Source: Streptomyces rapamycinicus NRRL 5491 (GTDB lineage Bacteria; Actinomycetota; Actinomycetes; Streptomycetales; Streptomycetaceae). Taken from it: 64,000 nt of DNA. The stretch covers positions 7,502,001-7,566,000 of the forward strand of contig NZ_CP085193.1 of NCBI RefSeq assembly GCF_024298965.1, in the 5' to 3' direction. This document shows, piece after piece, positions 1 to 7,553 of this stretch. Made by a program: the position numbers and the translations under genes. Position 1 is the stretch's first letter. Every line of letters begins with the position of its first letter. Under the pieces are notes generated by a model. That model saw only the letters and a list, made by a program, of their open reading frames with translations, was not told the DNA's origin and did not search any database.

Positions 1-10
1 AAGAACCCAC

Positions 11-1171
11 GTGACACGCAAGACAGTGCGGATCGCCATGAACGGTGTGACCGGCCGGATGGGCTACCGCCAGCACCTCGTCCGCTCTCTCCTCGCCCTT
101 CGCGAACAGGGCGGCCTGGACCTCGGCGACGGCACCGTGCTGTGGCCCGAGCCGCTGCTCGTCGGCCGCCGGGAGCACGCGCTCAAGGAGATCGCCGAGC
201 ACCACGGCCTCGACCCGGTCGCGGACGTCTCGACCGACCTGGACGCCGTGCTCGCGGACGACGGCGTCGACATCTACTTCGACGCGCAGGTCACCGCCGC
301 CCGCGAGGAGGCCATCAAGAAGGCCATCGCGGCGGGCAAGCACATCTACACCGAGAAGCCGACCGCCACCGGTCTGGAGGGCGCCCTGGAGCTGGCCCGG
401 CTGGCCCAGGCGGCGGGCGTCAAGCACGGGGTCGTCCAGGACAAGATCTTCCTGCCGGGGCTGCTGAAGCTGAAGCGCCTCATCGACGGCGGCTTCTTCG
501 GCAGAATCCTTTCCGTGCGCGGGGAGTTCGGCTACTGGGTCTTCGAGGGCGACTGGCAGGCCGCCCAGCGGCCCTCCTGGAACTACCGCGCCGAGGACGG
601 CGGCGGCATCGTCTCCGACATGTTCCCGCACTGGGAGTATGTGCTGCACGAGCTGTTCGGCCCCGTGCGCACCGTCCAGGCGCAGGCCGCCACCCACATC
701 CCGACCCGCTGGGACGAGCGCGGCAAGCCGTACGAGGCCACCGCCGACGACTCTGCCTACGGCGTCTTCCAGCTCGAGGGCGGCGTCATCGCCCAGATCA
801 ACTCCTCCTGGGCGGTCCGGGTGAACCGCGACGAGCTGGTGGAGTTCCAGGTCGACGGCACCGAGGGCTCGGCCGTCGCGGGCCTGCGCAACTGCCGCGT
901 CCAGCACCGCTCGCACACCCCCAAGCCGGTCTGGAACCCCGATCTGCCCGCCACCGAGGCGTTCCGCGACCAGTGGCAGCAGGTGCCGGACAACGAGGAG
1001 TTCGACAACGGCTTCAAGGCACAGTGGGAGCTCTTCCTGCGCCATGTCGCGCTCGACGAGCCCTGGCGCTGGGACCTGGTGGCCGGGGCGCGCGGCGTCC
1101 AGCTCGCCGAACTGGGCCTGAAGTCGTCGGCGGAGGGCCGCCGTCTCGACGTGCCGGAGCTGAGCCTGTGA
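11..1171 (+). CDS. Gfo/Idh/MocA family oxidoreductase
   Basis: NAD(P)-dependent dehydrogenase of the sugar/cyclitol oxidoreductase family, cytoplasmic, 386 aa. The N-terminal Rossmann fold is visible (VRIAMNGVTGRMGYRQHL, a G-x-x-G-x-x-G type loop), as is the family EKP motif at about residues 115-117 (IYTEKPTA); the rest is the alpha/beta dimerisation and substrate domain. GTG at 11 is taken as the start because MTRKTVRIAMNG is a natural N-terminus; only 10 bases lie upstream, so the RBS and any earlier gene cannot be judged. It heads an operon with a DUF993 protein and a TIM-barrel isomerase, which suggests oxidation of a sugar or cyclitol at one carbon, followed by isomerisation and aldol cleavage. 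The substrate is not deducible. Its TGA overlaps a downstream GTG (GTGA), the start of the tandem repeat described separately. Confidence 0.85.
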   Translation: MTRKTVRIAMNGVTGRMGYRQHLVRSLLALREQGGLDLGDGTVLWPEPLLVGRREHALKEIAEHHGLDPVADVSTDLDAVLADDGVDIYFDAQVTAAREEAIKKAIAAGKHIYTEKPTATGLEGALELARLAQAAGVKHGVVQDKIFLPGLLKLKRLIDGGFFGRILSVRGEFGYWVFEGDWQAAQRPSWNYRAEDGGGIVSDMFPHWEYVLHELFGPVRTVQAQAATHIPTRWDERGKPYEATADDSAYGVFQLEGGVIAQINSSWAVRVNRDELVEFQVDGTEGSAVAGLRNCRVQHRSHTPKPVWNPDLPATEAFRDQWQQVPDNEEFDNGFKAQWELFLRHVALDEPWRWDLVAGARGVQLAELGLKSSAEGRRLDVPELSL

Positions 1172-1209
1172 CCATCCACCGCCTGGACGTACCGGAGCCG
1201 AGCCTGTGA
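1168..1209 (+). CDS. 13-aa mini-ORF, copy 1
   Basis: GTG at 1168 opens VTIHRLDVPEPSL and then TGA. The GTG overlaps the TGA of the oxidoreductase and the TGA overlaps the GTG of copy 2. LDVPEPSL resembles the oxidoreductase C-terminus LDVPELSL, and VTIH is the N-terminus of the DUF993 protein, so the peptide is a by-product of the duplication. Translation by coupled reinitiation is possible but unproven. Confidence 0.35.
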   Translation: MTIHRLDVPEPSL

Positions 1210-1247
1210 CCATCCACCGCCTGGACGTACCGGAGCCGAGCCTGTGA
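1206..1247 (+). CDS. 13-aa mini-ORF, copy 2
   Basis: An exact copy of the preceding mini-ORF (VTIHRLDVPEPSL), again GTG-started. Its TGA overlaps the GTG of the DUF993 gene at 1244. The two copies lengthen the coupled junction from one GTGA to three. A role as a passive bridge for reinitiating ribosomes is an inference. Confidence 0.35.
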   Translation: MTIHRLDVPEPSL

Positions 1248-2413
1248 CCATCCACCTTCCCGCGCCGGGCGGTACGACCCGCGCCTACGAACCCCGCACC
1301 GAACCGCTGTCACCGACCCCCGGCGCCCCCTTCACCTCCCGCGTCGTCTTCTCGGCCGCCCATGTGGTGGCCGACCCGTACGCCGATGTGACCCCCGACA
1401 GCCCGGCCGCCGTGGACTGGGACGCCACCCTGGCCTTCCGCCGCCACCTGTGGTCCCACGGGCTGGGCGTGGCCGAGGCCATGGACACCGCCCAGCGCGG
1501 TATGGGCCTGGACTGGGCGGGCGCCGCCGAGCTGATCCGCCGCTCGGCGGCCGAGGCGAAGGCGGCCGGCGGCCGGATCGCCTGCGGCGTCGGCACCGAC
1601 CAGCTGGCCGCCACCGAGATCGGCTATCCGTACGGCCTGGACGAGGTCCGGGCCGCGTACGAGGAGCAGCTGGCCGTCTGCGAGGAATCCGGCGCCCAGG
1701 CCATCCTGATGGCCTCGCGCGCCCTGTGCGCCGTGGCCAAGGGCCCCGAGGACTACCTCGAGGTCTACGGCCATCTGCTGCGCCAGTCCGCCGAGCCGGT
1801 GATCCTGCACTGGCTCGGCCCGATGTTCGACCCGGCCCTGGAGGGCTACTGGGGCAGCACCGACCTGGACGCGGCCACCCGTACCTTCCTCGACGTCATC
1901 GCCGCCCACCCCGACAAGATCGACGGCATCAAGGTCTCCCTGCTGGACGCACAGCGCGAGATCGACCTGCGGCGCAAACTGCCGGACGGCGTGCGCTGCT
2001 ACACGGGTGACGACTTCAACTACCCCGAGCTGATCGCGGGCGACGACCGGGGCTTCAGCCACGCCCTGCTCGGCATCTTCGACCCGCTGGGCCCGCTGGC
2101 GGCGGAGGCCGTGCGCAGGCTCGACACCGGCGATGCGGGGGCCTTCCGCGCCCTGCTGGACCCCACCGTGGAACTCTCCCGCCACCTCTTCCAGACCCCG
2201 ACCCGCTACTACAAGACGGGTGTGGTGCTGCTGGCCTGGCTGGCGGGCCACCAGTCGCACTTCACCATGGTCGGCGGCCTCCAGTCGGCCCGCTCGCTGC
2301 CGCATCTGGCGCGGGCGTACGAATTGGCGGACGGGCTGGGCCTGTTCCCGGACCCGGCGCTGGCGGAGTCCCGGATGAAACACCTGCTGTCCGTGTACGG
2401 AGTCACCCAATGA
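1244..2413 (+). CDS. DUF993 family dihydrodipicolinate synthase-like protein
   Basis: A 389-aa cytoplasmic protein that I recognise as the DUF993/dihydrodipicolinate-synthase-like TIM-barrel family found in actinobacterial sugar operons. Features in line with that are the segment IDGIKVSLLDAQREIDLR, with a lysine in the position expected for a Schiff-base aldolase, and the acidic-aromatic pattern YTGDDFNYPELIAGDD. An aldolase or lyase step on a keto-sugar produced by the upstream dehydrogenase is an inference. The GTG start lies in the last copy of the 38-bp repeat; the sequence diverges from the mini-ORFs after VTIH. The gene ends with ATGA, overlapping the next gene by 4 bases, so the three genes are probably co-translated. 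No chemistry has been assigned to this exact protein here. Confidence 0.8.
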   Translation: MTIHLPAPGGTTRAYEPRTEPLSPTPGAPFTSRVVFSAAHVVADPYADVTPDSPAAVDWDATLAFRRHLWSHGLGVAEAMDTAQRGMGLDWAGAAELIRRSAAEAKAAGGRIACGVGTDQLAATEIGYPYGLDEVRAAYEEQLAVCEESGAQAILMASRALCAVAKGPEDYLEVYGHLLRQSAEPVILHWLGPMFDPALEGYWGSTDLDAATRTFLDVIAAHPDKIDGIKVSLLDAQREIDLRRKLPDGVRCYTGDDFNYPELIAGDDRGFSHALLGIFDPLGPLAAEAVRRLDTGDAGAFRALLDPTVELSRHLFQTPTRYYKTGVVLLAWLAGHQSHFTMVGGLQSARSLPHLARAYELADGLGLFPDPALAESRMKHLLSVYGVTQ

Positions 2414-3243
2414 GCCCCGCTGCGCCCCGCCTGAGCCTCAACCAGGAAACGATCAAGCAGTGGTCGCTGCCCGAGCTGGCGGAGGGCTGCGCCAAGGCGG
2501 GCGTCACGGGCGTGGGCCTGTGGCGCGAGCCGGTCCAGAAGTACGGCGTGGACGCCGCGGCTCGCCTCGTCCGCGACGCGGGCCTGACCGTCACCAGCCT
2601 GTGCCGGGGCGGCTTCTTCACCGCGAGCGAGCCCGAGGCGCGCGCCGCGGCCCTGGCCGACAACCGCCGGGCCATCGACGAGGCCGCCACCCTGGGCACC
2701 GACACCCTGGTCCTGGTCTCCGGCGGCCTCCCGGCCGGCAGCCGGGACCTCTTCGCCGCCCGCGAGCGCATCGCCGACGCGCTGGCGGAGCTCGCCCCGT
2801 ACGCCGCCGACCACGGCGTCCGCCTGGCCATCGAGCCCCTGCACCCCATGTACGCGTCCGACCGCTGCGTGGTCTCCACCCTCGCCCAGGCCCTGGACCT
2901 TGCGACGCGCTTCCCGGCGGAGCAGGTGGGCGTGGTCGTGGACACGTACCACCTGTGGTGGGACGACACCGTCGCGGACCAGATCGCCCGCGCGGGCGCG
3001 GGCGGCCGCATCGCCGCCTTCCAGCTCGCCGACTGGATCACCCCACTCCCGGAGGGCGTCCTGCTGGGCCGGGGCCAACTCGGCGACGGCTCGGTGGACT
3101 TCCGCTGGTTCCGCGAGCGGGTCGACGCGGCGGGCTACACCGGCCCGATCGAGGTGGAGATCTTCAACCCGGACCTGTGGGCCCGGGACGGCGCGGAGGT
3201 CCTGACGGAGATCGCCGACCGCTACCGGACGCTGGTGCTGTAA
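2410..3243 (+). CDS. sugar phosphate isomerase/epimerase (AP_endonuc_2 TIM barrel)
   Basis: A 277-aa TIM-barrel protein of the xylose-isomerase-like/AP-endonuclease-2 fold that includes IolE, IolI and related cyclitol enzymes. The metal-binding pattern of the fold can be followed: LAIEPLHPMY (metal Glu, His), VVVDTYHLWWDD (Asp, His), FQLADWITP and IEVEIFNPDLW (final Glu). It probably isomerises, epimerises or dehydrates the keto-sugar made by the oxidoreductase two genes upstream. ATG at 2410 overlaps the previous stop (ATGA). It is the last gene of the operon; within about 80 bases downstream an IS remnant begins. It is too divergent to name as a specific Iol enzyme. Confidence 0.8.
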   Translation: MSPAAPRLSLNQETIKQWSLPELAEGCAKAGVTGVGLWREPVQKYGVDAAARLVRDAGLTVTSLCRGGFFTASEPEARAAALADNRRAIDEAATLGTDTLVLVSGGLPAGSRDLFAARERIADALAELAPYAADHGVRLAIEPLHPMYASDRCVVSTLAQALDLATRFPAEQVGVVVDTYHLWWDDTVADQIARAGAGGRIAAFQLADWITPLPEGVLLGRGQLGDGSVDFRWFRERVDAAGYTGPIEVEIFNPDLWARDGAEVLTEIADRYRTLVL

Positions 3244-3312
3244 CGACTGCTTCGGAGTGTGTTGGGCAGCGTTGCGTCCAGGCAGCCGAACCCACCCCGG
3301 CGCGGGGAGTCC

Positions 3313-3590
3313 TGAGAGGGTGTTGAAACGCCATTTCAGTTGGCGTGAGCTTGCGTCAGTCTGGAGTGATGACTGCCGCGCTTGTCGAGCGGATGGCGCC
3401 GGAAGACCTGTGGACGTTGTTCCAGCGGGTGGTGCCGCCGGCGCCGGTCCGCCCGCAGGGTGGAGGGCATCGTCGGCGGGGGGACCGCGAGGTGCTGGCC
3501 GCGATCATTTTCGTGGCCACCTCGGGCTGTACCTGGAACCACCTGCCACCAGGCTTCGGCCTGTCGGGCGTGACGGCCTTTCGTCCCGCG
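3313..3590 (+). pseudogene. IS5-family transposase, N-terminal fragment
   Basis: ATG at 3369 begins MTAALVERMAPEDLWTLFQR. It continues through EVLAAIIFVATSGCTWNHLP, the N-terminal DUF4096-type domain of IS5-family transposases common in Streptomyces. Similarity stops after about 70 codons, near FGLSGVTAF, and the frame runs on into sequence antisense to the next gene. The DDE catalytic domain is absent, so the element is dead. The sequence GAGAGGGTGTTGAAACG from 3314 may be the left terminal repeat, but no matching right end was found. It marks the edge of an inserted or rearranged segment between the sugar operon and the SDR/LysR pair. Confidence 0.7.
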
Positions 3591-3626
3591 GAGCGGGTCT
3601 GCAGACTCCGGCGTTGTCAGGGTGTG

Positions 3627-4433
3627 TCAGCTTCGCAGGCCGCCAGAGGCGGTGAGGCGCTCTCCGGTGACCCATGCGGCGTCGTCGGAGGCGAAGAAGA
3701 CCGCCGCCCGCGCCAGATCCTTGGGCTGACCGATACGGCCCAGGGGGGTGCGCCCGATCATGTCCGTCTCGGCGTCACTGCCGATGAAGCCGGCCGCGTG
3801 GATGCCTTCCGTCTCCACACCGCCAGGGGCCAGGGTGTTCACTCGGATCCCGCGAGGGCCGAGTTCGGCGGCCAGGACTCGCGTCAAGGCATCGACGGCG
3901 CCCTTCGTCGCGGCGTACACCGACATCCCCGGCACCGCGCGGGCGCTGTCCAGCGATCCGATGTTGATGACCGATCCGCCGTCGGACCCGAAGTACTTGA
4001 GGGCTTCCTGGATCGTGCGGATCGGTCCGGTCACGTTGACGGAAAGCTGACGGTCGATCTCCTGCTGCGTGACGGTCTCCAGCGGCTGTGCGTGATAGAC
4101 ACCGGCATTGTTGACGAGGATGTCGAACCGGCCGTACGCGTCTACGGTCCTGGCGAAGAGGCGCTCAACATCCCCAGGCACCGACACGTCGCCCTGCACG
4201 GCGATCGCGGTCCCTCCTCGCGCCTGGATGTCCTGCACCACCCGCTCGGCGCCGGCGGCACTGGAGGCGTAGTTGACCACGACCGACGCTCCGGCCGCAG
4301 CGAATTCCCGCGCGATGCCCGCCCCGATGCCCTTGGAAGCACCCGTCACGAGCGCGACCTTTCCCGCCAGTCTCGAATCGGCGTTCTTCGGCGATACTCC
4401 GTCGCCGCGGCCAACACCTGTCTGATTTGCCAT
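3627..4433 (-). CDS. SDR family oxidoreductase
   Basis: A classical short-chain dehydrogenase/reductase, 268 aa, NAD(P)H-dependent and cytoplasmic. Motifs in order: cofactor loop VALVTGASKGIGAGIA (TGxxxGxG), NNAG (DILVNNAG), the catalytic Ser in INIGSLDS, the YxxxK pair (SVYAATKGAVDAL), and RVNTLAPGGVET after the active site. The reading frame stays open upstream to 4661, but the start was set at ATG 4433 (MANQTGVG): SDRs of this class have about 20 residues before the glycine loop, and the upstream extension is low-complexity. It diverges from a LysR regulator that probably controls it. Substrate unknown; such pairs often reduce quinones or small carbonyls. Confidence 0.85.
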   Translation of the reverse strand: MANQTGVGRGDGVSPKNADSRLAGKVALVTGASKGIGAGIAREFAAAGASVVVNYASSAAGAERVVQDIQARGGTAIAVQGDVSVPGDVERLFARTVDAYGRFDILVNNAGVYHAQPLETVTQQEIDRQLSVNVTGPIRTIQEALKYFGSDGGSVINIGSLDSARAVPGMSVYAATKGAVDALTRVLAAELGPRGIRVNTLAPGGVETEGIHAAGFIGSDAETDMIGRTPLGRIGQPKDLARAAVFFASDDAAWVTGERLTASGGLRS

Positions 4434-4650
4434 GATTGCCACTCCCATCCATGTTGGTGAGCGTCCGGGTGACGCGGGCCTCCGGGGCAACCGCCCGGGA
4501 TCGGGGCGATGTGTTGTCGAACAGAACCCGCAGGGCGGCCTCGCCGCCACGGGCCTCTCACAGGCACGTCCGTACCGGCTCCCGCCCTGATGGCCGCCGC
4601 TTTCGGCGGCGGCGATCGACCGGACATGCACCACGGTAGGATCCGCGAGA

Positions 4651-4699
4651 CATAGAGACAAATAGTGTCACTGCATAGTTGAGATTGGCGTTGCCTATG
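4651..4699. promoter_or_regulatory. candidate LysR operator region in the SDR/LysR divergent spacer
   Basis: The spacer next to the LysR start holds a 13-bp palindrome, GACA-AATAG-TGTC (4657-4669). It also holds an inverted pair CATAG (4674-4678) and CTATG (4695-4699), with a further CATAG at 4651. Dyad symmetry close to its own gene fits LysR autoregulation and control of the divergent SDR. The assignment rests on position and symmetry alone. Confidence 0.4.
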
Positions 4700-4719
4700 T
4701 CGCCGGAAAGTGGAAGCGG

Positions 4720-5628
4720 ATGAACCTGCGGCAATACGAATACGCTCTGGCTGTGGCCGAAGAAGGCTCCATGACAGCGGCTGCTGAGCGTCTGCGCGTC
4801 ACGCAGCCGTCCTTGTCGCAGCAGATCGGCGCTCTGGAAAAGCATCTCGGTGTGCAGCTGTTCACTCGGACATCGGGCGGGGTCACAGTGACCATGGCCG
4901 GACGCGCCTTCCTCGCCGAGGCAGAGATCGCGACCACCGCGTCCCGCAGAGCCGTCCTGGCTGCCCGTGCCGCCTCCGGGGAACTGGCCGGTGAACTCAT
5001 CATCGCCGTCCACATGGGCCTGGGAGCACGACAGCTCCCTCTGGCACTGGGCCGGCTCCGCCACCGCCACCCGAAACTCCAGGTCATTCTCCACGAGGAG
5101 CCCGATCCAGCGGATATGGAACGGCTGGCCCGCCAGGGAACGCTCGACATGGTCCTCGTCCACCGCATCCCCACCGGCTGCACATTCGACATCCATCCCC
5201 TGGGCGAGGAGACCTACGTCGCCGTCCTGCCCGAGGGACACCCGCTCCTCGCCGGCGACAGGGCCCTGCGCATGGCAGACCTTGCGACACAGGGATGGGT
5301 GCGCTTCCGCCGCGCCAGCCTGCTCGACGAATACCTCGCCCGCCTGCTCGCCGACGCGGGCATCAGCCCGCCCACGGTGGCCCGAGCGTCACAGATCTCC
5401 ACCGCCGTGCGACTGGCAGCCCAGGGCTTGGGCGTCACCGTGGTTCCGGCATCGGCCGTGCCCGAAAGCTTCGAACAGCTAGCCCGCCCGTTCCTGCCTT
5501 CCCTGACCGAACCCGTCATCGTCGGTACACGCCGCCACCCAGGTTCGGCGGAGGCAGCCGTGCTCGACCACCTCCGTCAGCAGAACTGGTGCGGCACCAG
5601 CCTCCTCGCCCCGCATACCGCCCTCTGA
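4720..5628 (+). CDS. LysR family transcriptional regulator
   Basis: A 302-aa DNA-binding regulator. The N-terminal winged helix-turn-helix spans about residues 1-60 and carries the typical LysR pattern (ALAVAEEGSMTAAAERLRV, then QPSLSQQIGALEKHLGVQLF). A LysR substrate-binding domain follows, with the first subdomain beginning near GELAGELIIAVHMG. The co-inducer is unknown. It is divergent from the SDR gene, 286 bp apart, the usual arrangement for a LysR activator and its target. The ATG start gives the canonical MNLRQYEYALAVAEE N-terminus. Confidence 0.9.
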   Translation: MNLRQYEYALAVAEEGSMTAAAERLRVTQPSLSQQIGALEKHLGVQLFTRTSGGVTVTMAGRAFLAEAEIATTASRRAVLAARAASGELAGELIIAVHMGLGARQLPLALGRLRHRHPKLQVILHEEPDPADMERLARQGTLDMVLVHRIPTGCTFDIHPLGEETYVAVLPEGHPLLAGDRALRMADLATQGWVRFRRASLLDEYLARLLADAGISPPTVARASQISTAVRLAAQGLGVTVVPASAVPESFEQLARPFLPSLTEPVIVGTRRHPGSAEAAVLDHLRQQNWCGTSLLAPHTAL

Positions 5629-5638
5629 GCTAAGGGCC

Positions 5639-5835
5639 TCACTGGTCGTCGGCCGCGCGCTTGTCCCGGAGGGGCCGCAGGCGGCCGTCGTCGTCGAAGG
5701 CGATCTGCGCGTTGTCCGGGACCCGGGCGACGACCTCCCGGTAGGTGCCCTCCAGCAGCGCGGCCGGATGCCCGCCCGCCTCCCTGGGCAGGTTCAGCGG
5801 GGCAAGCACGGTCGGCCTTGTCTGCTGCCACGCCT
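5639..5835 (-). other. unrecognised coding fragment
   Basis: A minus-strand frame ending with TGA at 5639-5641 reads like protein (VLAPLNLPREAGGHPAALLE and, at its end, IAFDDDGRLRPLRDKRAADD). It has normal Streptomyces third-position composition for about 60 codons and no convincing start. It looks like the C-terminal remnant of a lost gene in the degraded segment between the LysR gene and the graspetide cluster. I do not recognise the family. Confidence 0.25.
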
Positions 5836-5999
5836 GGCCGGCCAGCAGCCACTCCCAGGACTACGACTACCGGCACTTTCATCACCGCGATCCTCAGTGG
5901 GCCCAGGTGGCGTTCGCGATCTGCCTGAGCGCCCTTGTCGCATGCTGCGTGAGCGGTACGCACGCGTCGACGCGGCAGCTCGACGCGGCGCCGCCTGCC

Positions 6000-6335
6000 G
6001 GGGGTGCCCCTCGGCGCCGAGGGCCTGCGCGAGCGCGATCCGGGATGGCAGGCCGCGGGCAAGGGCGTCATAGCGCGGCAGGCGCTGAAGTCGCGTCGGG
6101 AGGCGTCGACCGCCGCGAGGACCGTGGACGGGGTGGGGTCCGTGCCGAGTATGGGGCTGTTCTGCCGATGCAGCAGCAGGTCCTCCAGACCCGAAAGGAT
6201 CGGCCGCGCCGGAGGCTGGGCGGCGGCCGGGACGGGCCCCAAGACCGCACTGGAGGTCGCCCTGGCCAGACCGGTCAGGAGTATGCGGCGTCGCACTGGG
6301 TCGTCCTCCAGTCGTGACAGCGAGATGGCGGTGTA
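6000..6335 (-). pseudogene. frameshifted C-terminal relic of an XRE-type regulator
   Basis: Read on the minus strand from about 6330, the sequence encodes AISLSRLEDDPVRRRILLTG and then RPILSGLEDLLLHRQNSPIL. This is the region after the HTH in a Streptomyces family of helix-turn-helix regulators. At about 6073-6078 the run GCGCGG appears to carry two extra bases: before it the frame reads RRDFSACR, and the expected continuation YDALARGLPSRIALAQAL lies in another frame. The N-terminal HTH is missing and the C-terminus decays after about 6000. This is a dead gene. It is not part of the intact XRE gene at 9755. Confidence 0.55.
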
Positions 6336-6354
6336 GCCGACGGCCGGGAACACC

Positions 6355-6390
6355 GGGCCCCCTCCCACCGGGAGGAGGCCCTTTCGTGCT
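6355..6390. terminator. hairpin 3' of the graspetide methyltransferase
   Basis: The arms GGGCCCCCTCCC and GGGAGGAGGCCC, with a 3-4 base loop, form a GC-rich stem just downstream of the minus-strand methyltransferase stop. A short T run (CCCTTTCG) follows on the plus strand. It is a likely transcription stop insulating the cluster from the degraded region. Confidence 0.45.
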
Positions 6391-6407
6391 CTGGCTGCGC
6401 GCCTCAC

Positions 6408-7553
6408 TCACACAGGCAGCTTCCATGAGGGGCCCCGGGGTGTTTCGTACCAGAGGCGATGCTCTTCGTCCGAGACCGTCAGGCCGAAGCGATCCCATTT
6501 CGGCATGTCGTGATCGACGAACCACCCCCACCACCCCTCGACGGTGTCCCAGACGCCGCGGTCACCTGTCTCGCGGAACTGCGTCTGTTCGCCGACGAAG
6601 ATGCCCTCAGCCCACGCCCCGTCAGGCATCACCAGGCGACGCATGGTGTGCCCCTCTTCGTCAGTGCCGTACTGGAGCACCACCCCGGGCAGCGCGGACG
6701 CCAGCAGGAAGGTGAAGTGGTAGCTGTCGAAGGCGGTGACCGGTACGCGGGATTTCCCGTGTGCCTCCACCGGTCCCGATGCAAGCGGTGGGGGAGGGGC
6801 CGGCGCCGCCGTACGCGCCGCCATGAAGGACCCGCCGCCCGCCTGGAAGCGCCCCTCCAGACTCCCGTCCGGCATGCGGTCGAGGACGGCCAGACCCCCG
6901 CTCAGCGGCGGGAAGAGGTTCACGACGAGTCGTCCCCCGGGAGCGACCGCAGACCTCAATGTCTCGGTGATCCGCGGGAGGGCACACGTAATGATCACCT
7001 TGTCGAACGACTCCGGCGGCCAAGCCCAGTCCCTCACGTCCACGGTGAGCACGTTCGGTGTGATGCCGATGGCCTCCAGATTGAGCAGGGCTTCGGACGT
7101 CACATCCGGGTCAATGTCCGCTGTTACGAGTTGGTCAGCGCTGTCCAGGCGGTGAGCGATGAGGGCGGTTTGGTAGCCGGTGCCAGTGCCCCCATCGAGG
7201 ACCCGGTCTCCAGGCCGCACGTCAAGGGCCTCCAGCATCCGGGCCGTGAGGCTCGGCTGCGTGCTGGATGAGGTGGGGACGCCGGTGAACAGTCCATCCG
7301 CGGACTTCATCGTCTCCGGGTCGAGGCGGGTGACGAGTGTGGCGTTGGTGTAGATGGGGTTGAGCCAGTCTCCGCCGTCCGAGGCGTCGAGCGGTTTCCA
7401 TCGAGTTGGCACACCCCCCTGATTCTGGAAATAGCGTGGGACGAAGACGTGCCGGGGCACCTCCTCGAACGCCTGCTTCCAGTGAGGTGAGACCAGGTCG
7501 TCCGAGCCCTCCAGGATGCTTGCCAGATTCTCAGCGAGCGGTTTCCAGTTCAC
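6408..7553 (-). CDS. ATP-grasp RiPP maturase-associated PCMT-type methyltransferase
   Basis: A 381-aa protein with a protein-L-isoaspartate O-methyltransferase (PCMT) domain, followed by a C-terminal extension of about 150 aa. SAM motif I is clear (VLDGGTGTGYQTALIAHRL), and the PCMT-like front reads AFEEVPRHVFVPRYF. I recognise it as the methyltransferase that accompanies ATP-grasp ligases and GRASP-target precursors in Streptomyces graspetide clusters. Characterised relatives methylate an Asp carboxylate of the macrocyclic peptide, which then closes to an aspartimide (established for the family). The start was set at GTG 7553 (MNWKPLAENL): it overlaps the ligase stop as GTGA and removes an implausible upstream extension. 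It is the last gene of the cluster and is followed by a hairpin. Confidence 0.85.
   Translation of the reverse strand: MNWKPLAENLASILEGSDDLVSPHWKQAFEEVPRHVFVPRYFQNQGGVPTRWKPLDASDGGDWLNPIYTNATLVTRLDPETMKSADGLFTGVPTSSSTQPSLTARMLEALDVRPGDRVLDGGTGTGYQTALIAHRLDSADQLVTADIDPDVTSEALLNLEAIGITPNVLTVDVRDWAWPPESFDKVIITCALPRITETLRSAVAPGGRLVVNLFPPLSGGLAVLDRMPDGSLEGRFQAGGGSFMAARTAAPAPPPPLASGPVEAHGKSRVPVTAFDSYHFTFLLASALPGVVLQYGTDEEGHTMRRLVMPDGAWAEGIFVGEQTQFRETGDRGVWDTVEGWWGWFVDHDMPKWDRFGLTVSDEEHRLWYETPRGPSWKLPV

Larger units (their letters stand above)
1148..1256 (+). repeat. 38-bp tandem duplication across a gene junction
   Basis: Two exact 38-bp units (1168-1205 and 1206-1243) are followed by the first 13 bases of a third (1244-1256). 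The stretch 1148-1167 just before is a diverged copy of the unit's 3' half. The unit therefore fuses the 3' end of the oxidoreductase gene with the 5' end of the DUF993 gene. Each unit starts with GTGA, so stop and start overlap at every junction. Confidence 0.9.

Noticed and set aside
11..3243. Assigning the first operon to myo-inositol catabolism.
   Set aside because: The enzymes belong to related folds, but a complete iol set already exists at 30580-42320 and DUF993 proteins are not part of it; substrate left open.
3369..4460. A full-length transposase in the 371-codon plus-strand frame.
   Set aside because: Transposase similarity ends after about 70 codons; the rest is antisense to the SDR gene.
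3627..4661. A longer SDR starting at 4661.
   Set aside because: The extra 76 residues are low-complexity and would overlap the LysR promoter region; ATG 4433 gives a standard SDR N-terminus.
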